From: Methanomassiliicoccus sp.
Lineage (GTDB): Archaea > Thermoplasmatota > Thermoplasmata > Methanomassiliicoccales > JACIVX01
DNA: 7,518 nucleotides
Direction: 5' to 3'
Assembly (NCBI GenBank): GCA_020725985.1
Contig: DYTM01000061.1
Coordinates: forward strand, 1 to 7,518
Shown here piece after piece: positions 4,440-7,518 of the stretch. The notes below the pieces were generated by a model. It was not told the DNA's origin and did no database searches. It worked only from the letters and a program-made list of their open reading frames with translations. The translations under genes and the position numbers were made by a program. Positions within the stretch are counted from its first letter, which is position 1. The number at the start of each line of letters is the position of its first letter.

Positions 4440-6761
4440 TCAGTACTTCGGCCTCCGCCACTTCATGACCCAGATCATCACCCCGACGAGGACAAGGATG
4501 ATCACCACCACGATCGCAACGATCCATATCGGGAAATCCCCGACCGCGCTCACCTCGACGGTGATGGTGGCGTTGTTGTTTTCCTCGTTCAACTCGTACG
4601 TGGAATTGGCGGGATCAACGAGGACCGAAATCTGGTGTGAGCCTCTTATAGCGGTCCACGTGACGGACGCGTTGGCGCTCTCGTTGACCGGGATGAGCGA
4701 GATAATCTTCTGCGGTCCAATCTGCACCCCATCCACATTGAAGACGACGGTGACATAGTAAGCCTCCTCCGTGCCGAGGTTGAAGACCGTCGCAGTGATG
4801 GTGACGCTTTCCCCCTCGGCGATGCTCGATGGCATTACGGTCACATTCCCCGCCGATACCTCCATGTCCGGCCGGTAGAAGGTGGATGGGTGGACGGTGA
4901 GCTGGATCGAGGCGTCATTGTTTTCCTCGTTCAACTCGTCGATGGTGTTGGCCGGATCAATCTCGACACTGATCGTATGATCGCCCTCGAGCGCCTGCCA
5001 TTGGACCTCGGTGCTGCGGGACTCGCCGGGGGCCACGAGGCCGATTGTCTCGATGCCCCCGATCTGGGAGGTACCGCGGAGGAACTTCACCTCTACATTC
5101 GTTGCGTTTACGTTGCCGATGTTGCGGACATCTGCAGTAATCGTGACGACATCTCCTGCCTCAATATGAGTCGGCGAGAGAGTGATATTCCCCGAGGCAA
5201 TGTATAGATCTGGCCACAGCTGAACCGGGTTGTCGACGGTCACCAACAATGAGGCGGTCTCGGAGAAGGACTCCCCGTCCGATGACCGTGCTTGTATCTG
5301 GTACTGACCGTTTAGGACGGCGGAGGTGTCGAACAGGTAGTCCCAAGGGGCAATTCCGATCGCGGTGTTCCATCCACTGTCGTACGTCCCGCCCACCCTG
5401 ACAATCCTTACCTCCACGGAGACCAAGGTGCCATTACCATCTGGGTCAGAAGCGTTGCCCATCACAGACACAACGCCTTCAACTGTCGCCCCCGCGGTCG
5501 GGGTCGTGATGGAGCATACAGGCGGCCGGTTGACCATCCTTGAGAACCAGATGACCTCGTCTCCGGTCCTCCTGTCCTGGAAGACGACCAGGGCGGTCTC
5601 GTTGTAGCCGATCCCAACGTCCGGATTCTCTCTCTTGTTCACGTCGAGGGGAACGTCGTCCACCCTGATGCTCGACGAGAATGTTGCCCCCCCGGTCCTG
5701 GAGATGGCATAGCGGATCTGGTCCGAGTCGGCGGTGTGCTCCCTGTACACCACCGAGATGTTCCCGCCTGCGTCGGATGCGATCGCGGGGGCGGTGCATG
5801 ACTCCCCGTCGCTCACCGCGACAGAGTAGTTAAACGATTCCCCCCCGTTCTCAGAGACCGCCGCCCTGATCTCGAACGCCCCGCTCCTCTGATCCTCCCA
5901 GACTACCACCGCGCTCCCATCCGGGAGGAAGCACAGGTCGGGGGAGGTCTGTCTGGTCAGGCTGGGGCCGTCGCTGATCTTCTCGTCGATTCCATACGTC
6001 ACTCCTGAGTCGGTTGAGAGCGCGGCGAAAATGTCGTAGTAGTTCTCGTCCGCACGGGTGTCCTGCCAGACGACGAGGACGCTCTCGTTCCTCGCCGAAA
6101 TCCTTGGGGACTGAAGGAGGGAGAAAGCGGTTCCGGTCGAATCGATTCTCAGCGGGGCCTCGAAGGACACACCCCAGTCGAACGATCGAGAGACGAAGAT
6201 CTTCGGGGCGAACCCTGAGACGGTATTGACCGCTTCAGCCCACACCACGAATATCGTATCGTTCGCAATGGCGATGTCGGGGGTGTACTGGGCGTTCGTC
6301 CCGGACGGGGGAACTTGAACGTTCGAAGAGAAGGTGGAGCCGTTGTCGTCCGACCTCGAGATGTATATCCTCAGGATTTCGCCCGACCTGTCGTCGCTCC
6401 AGACTATGAAGATTGAGCCGGTGGCGTTGACCGCGATCGAGGGGGAGGACTGATTTGAGAAGCCCGTTCCCGTGTCGTCGACCCTCACCTTGTCAAGGAA
6501 CGATGAGCCGTTGTCCTCGGACCGGGCGTACCAGATGTCGAAATCCGGTCCGCTCTCCTCCGCCCAGACCACCGAGATGCTGAGATTCGCGTCGACGGCG
6601 ATCCTCGGGGAGACCTGCGAGCCGCTCGTCTCCCAGTCGTTGTCCACTTGGATGTTCTCCCCGAAAACCTCGGCATTCGCGGGCGAAGAGATGAAGAGGA
6701 AGGGAAAGGACGATATGAGAAGAAGAATGACGACGACCACCGAACAAGCGCGACAACGCAT
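4440..6761 (-). CDS. Secreted membrane-anchored surface protein: Asp-box beta-propeller, Ig-like domain, two CARDB domains
   Basis: A cell-surface protein of 773 residues. Residues 1-30 are a signal peptide (hydrophobic run, then SSPANA before EVFG). About 35-410 is a sialidase-like (BNR) beta-propeller with six Asp-box motifs S-x-x-x-G-x-[ST]-[FY] spaced 51-56 residues (near 81, 137, 193, 249, 303, 354), alternating with blade strands of the type P-x-I-A-V ... h-V-V-W-x-D-x-R. About 411-512 is an Ig-like domain (PPVCSITTPTAGATVEG ... DPDGNGT). Two CARDB domains follow (about 516-625 and 630-738), each ending DPAN-x-x-x-ELNEENN. Residues 743-766 form one membrane helix, and the tail KWRRPKY stays in the cytoplasm. 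Many N-x-S/T sequons occur throughout. The sialidase catalytic Arg triad and Tyr are not evident, so binding or adhesion fits better than hydrolysis. The ATG at 6761 follows a TTG; GGGGA sits about 6 bases upstream. It is separated from both neighbours by about 90-115 bp. Confidence 0.85.
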   Translation of the reverse strand: MRCRACSVVVVILLLISSFPFLFISSPANAEVFGENIQVDNDWETSGSQVSPRIAVDANLSISVVWAEESGPDFDIWYARSEDNGSSFLDKVRVDDTGTGFSNQSSPSIAVNATGSIFIVWSDDRSGEILRIYISRSDDNGSTFSSNVQVPPSGTNAQYTPDIAIANDTIFVVWAEAVNTVSGFAPKIFVSRSFDWGVSFEAPLRIDSTGTAFSLLQSPRISARNESVLVVWQDTRADENYYDIFAALSTDSGVTYGIDEKISDGPSLTRQTSPDLCFLPDGSAVVVWEDQRSGAFEIRAAVSENGGESFNYSVAVSDGESCTAPAIASDAGGNISVVYREHTADSDQIRYAISRTGGATFSSSIRVDDVPLDVNKRENPDVGIGYNETALVVFQDRRTGDEVIWFSRMVNRPPVCSITTPTAGATVEGVVSVMGNASDPDGNGTLVSVEVRIVRVGGTYDSGWNTAIGIAPWDYLFDTSAVLNGQYQIQARSSDGESFSETASLLVTVDNPVQLWPDLYIASGNITLSPTHIEAGDVVTITADVRNIGNVNATNVEVKFLRGTSQIGGIETIGLVAPGESRSTEVQWQALEGDHTISVEIDPANTIDELNEENNDASIQLTVHPSTFYRPDMEVSAGNVTVMPSSIAEGESVTITATVFNLGTEEAYYVTVVFNVDGVQIGPQKIISLIPVNESANASVTWTAIRGSHQISVLVDPANSTYELNEENNNATITVEVSAVGDFPIWIVAIVVVIILVLVGVMIWVMKWRRPKY
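4576..4939. repeat. Identical 22-bp segments marking the CARDB duplication
   Basis: Positions 4576-4597 and 4918-4939 are identical over 22 bases, 342 bp (114 codons) apart in the same frame, and encode the shared NELNEENN-type end of each CARDB domain. The rest of the two domains has diverged, so this segment is either strongly constrained or refreshed by gene conversion. Confidence 0.7.
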
Positions 6762-6795
6762 CAACTGTCCCCTGAACCCAGGAATGGCTCGGAAC

Positions 6796-6803
6796 GTACA
6801 AAA
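6796..6803 (-). promoter_or_regulatory. Weak TATA-like element ahead of the surface-protein gene
   Basis: The minus strand reads CCCTTTTGTACG, about 40 bp ahead of the ATG at 6761. Initiation would fall near 6775 with a leader of about a dozen bases. The match to the archaeal TATA consensus is poor, so this is only a candidate. Confidence 0.3.
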
Positions 6804-6854
6804 GGGTTTCGCGGTGGCGCGAGAGCGCCTGGCTTTCCTCGGCTCCGGTACTAC

Positions 6855-7518
6855 TCAGCGCCTGATGACCGTTCTGCTCTGCTCCCTCATGAACTGCAGA
6901 AGATAGTACCTCCCGCCGGCGCCTTTCCCGGTGGAGCCGCTCGCCTTCCAGCCGCCGAAGGGTTGTGCCCCGACCATCGCCCCTGTGGAGCCGCCCCGCT
7001 TCCTGTTCGCGTACACCACCCCGGCCTCGACGATGCCGAAGTAGTACTCGATCTCCTTCTCGTCCTCGGAGAAGATGCCGCCCGTGAGTCCGTACTCCAC
7101 ATCGTTCGCCTTCCTCACCGCCTCCTCCAGGGACTTGACCTTCTGGACGCAGAGGAACGGGAGGAAGAGCTCGTTCTTGATGAGGTAGTGGTCCTCTGGC
7201 AGCTTCGCCACAATGGTCGGCTCGACGAAGTATCCGCGATCGAGCCCTGCACCGGTCAGCCTCGCACCTCCCGAGAGAATGAGGCCGTCCTTCCTCGCCA
7301 TCATCGCATACCTGAGGAAGTCGTTGACCGCCTTCTCGCTGATCACCGGGCCCATGTTGATCTCCCTTTCCCTCGGGTCACCGACCCTCAGCCCCTCAGT
7401 CTTTTCAACAAGCTTGCCGACGAAGGCATCGTAGATGTCAGCGCTCACGTATGCCCGAGAGCAGGCGCTGCACTTCTGCCCGGCGTAGCCGAAGGCCGAG
7501 CTCGCCACTCCCGCGACC
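6855..7518 (-). CDS. Delta-1-pyrroline-5-carboxylate dehydrogenase-type aldehyde dehydrogenase, C-terminal part (cut by window edge)
   Basis: The C-terminal 221 residues of an NAD(P)-dependent aldehyde dehydrogenase; the true start lies beyond the right edge, as the frame is still open at 7518. The family usually runs to about 520 residues. The catalytic cysteine lies in SSAFGYAGQKCSACSRA (Cys codon 7470-7472), the form characteristic of P5C dehydrogenases (RocA/PutA, ALDH4), which oxidise glutamate semialdehyde to glutamate in proline breakdown. Further hallmarks are MGPVIS, EYGLTGGIFS, the ANRK stretch, then VGAQPFGGWKASG and a C-terminal YYLLQFMREQSRTV. The usual ALDH motif EIFGPV is here ELFLPF (nt 7155-7172), so the glycine is replaced by leucine. 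The catalytic general-base Glu and most of the Rossmann domain are off the window. It is followed by a 93-bp gap before the surface-protein gene; no proline dehydrogenase gene is visible. The superfamily is certain and the P5C assignment likely. Confidence 0.82.
   Translation of the reverse strand, partial: VAGVASSAFGYAGQKCSACSRAYVSADIYDAFVGKLVEKTEGLRVGDPREREINMGPVISEKAVNDFLRYAMMARKDGLILSGGARLTGAGLDRGYFVEPTIVAKLPEDHYLIKNELFLPFLCVQKVKSLEEAVRKANDVEYGLTGGIFSEDEKEIEYYFGIVEAGVVYANRKRGGSTGAMVGAQPFGGWKASGSTGKGAGGRYYLLQFMREQSRTVIRR

Noticed and set aside
1..7518. CRISPR array, insertion sequence, toxin-antitoxin or defence cassette
   Set aside because: No regularly spaced repeats, transposase motifs, terminal inverted repeats or paired small genes with such signatures were seen on either strand.

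Overview
The window reads as chromosomal DNA of an archaeon, most likely a Thermoplasmata-type euryarchaeote. The evidence is indirect: TATA-like boxes sit about 25 bp ahead of plausible transcript starts, strong GGAGG ribosome sites coexist with near-leaderless genes, there are T-run terminators, and there is a duplicated PRC-barrel protein. There is also a secreted beta-propeller/CARDB protein anchored by one C-terminal membrane segment with a basic tail, and an exposed ABC-permease loop packed with N-glycosylation sequons. No RNA gene or marker protein is present, so the assignment is an inference.

Layout, left to right. Positions 1-1408 (minus) hold an ABC-2 exporter pair: the ATPase overlaps the permease by ATGA, and the permease runs off the left edge. 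Its first extracytoplasmic loop is a regular pentapeptide-repeat beta-helix. A divergent intergenic region (1409-1785) holds a strong GC-rich hairpin and a TATA-like element. It leads to a small plus-strand gene for a stand-alone bacterial-type PH-domain protein (1810-2217). A gene-poor stretch follows (2218-2745) with one possible 43-residue ORF and a T-run terminator. That terminator belongs to the minus-strand gene at 2746-3306, a six-helix channel of the AmiS/UreI (urea/short-chain amide) type. Its promoter is the clearest in the window: TATA box, a perfect 17-bp palindrome near the expected transcript start, and a GGAGG site. After another AT-richer gap (3387-3737) come three minus-strand genes: a double PRC-barrel protein (3738-4325), a large cell-surface protein (4440-6761), and the C-terminal part of a delta-1-pyrroline-5-carboxylate dehydrogenase-type aldehyde dehydrogenase (6855-7518, cut by the right edge).

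How the genes relate. Only the ATPase/permease pair is clearly one operon and one machine. The other genes have their own promoters or gaps and look like independent units. The middle of the window (about 1750-3700) is visibly less GC-rich than both flanks and carries the PH-domain gene, the channel and most of the non-coding DNA. It may be an accessory islet between more conserved blocks. I see no mobile-element gene, CRISPR array, convincing tRNA or rRNA. The points most worth a second look are the sequon-rich pentapeptide-repeat loop in the exporter, and the apparently repressor-controlled AmiS/UreI-like channel that lacks any urease or amidase gene nearby and lacks several UreI pore and gating residues.
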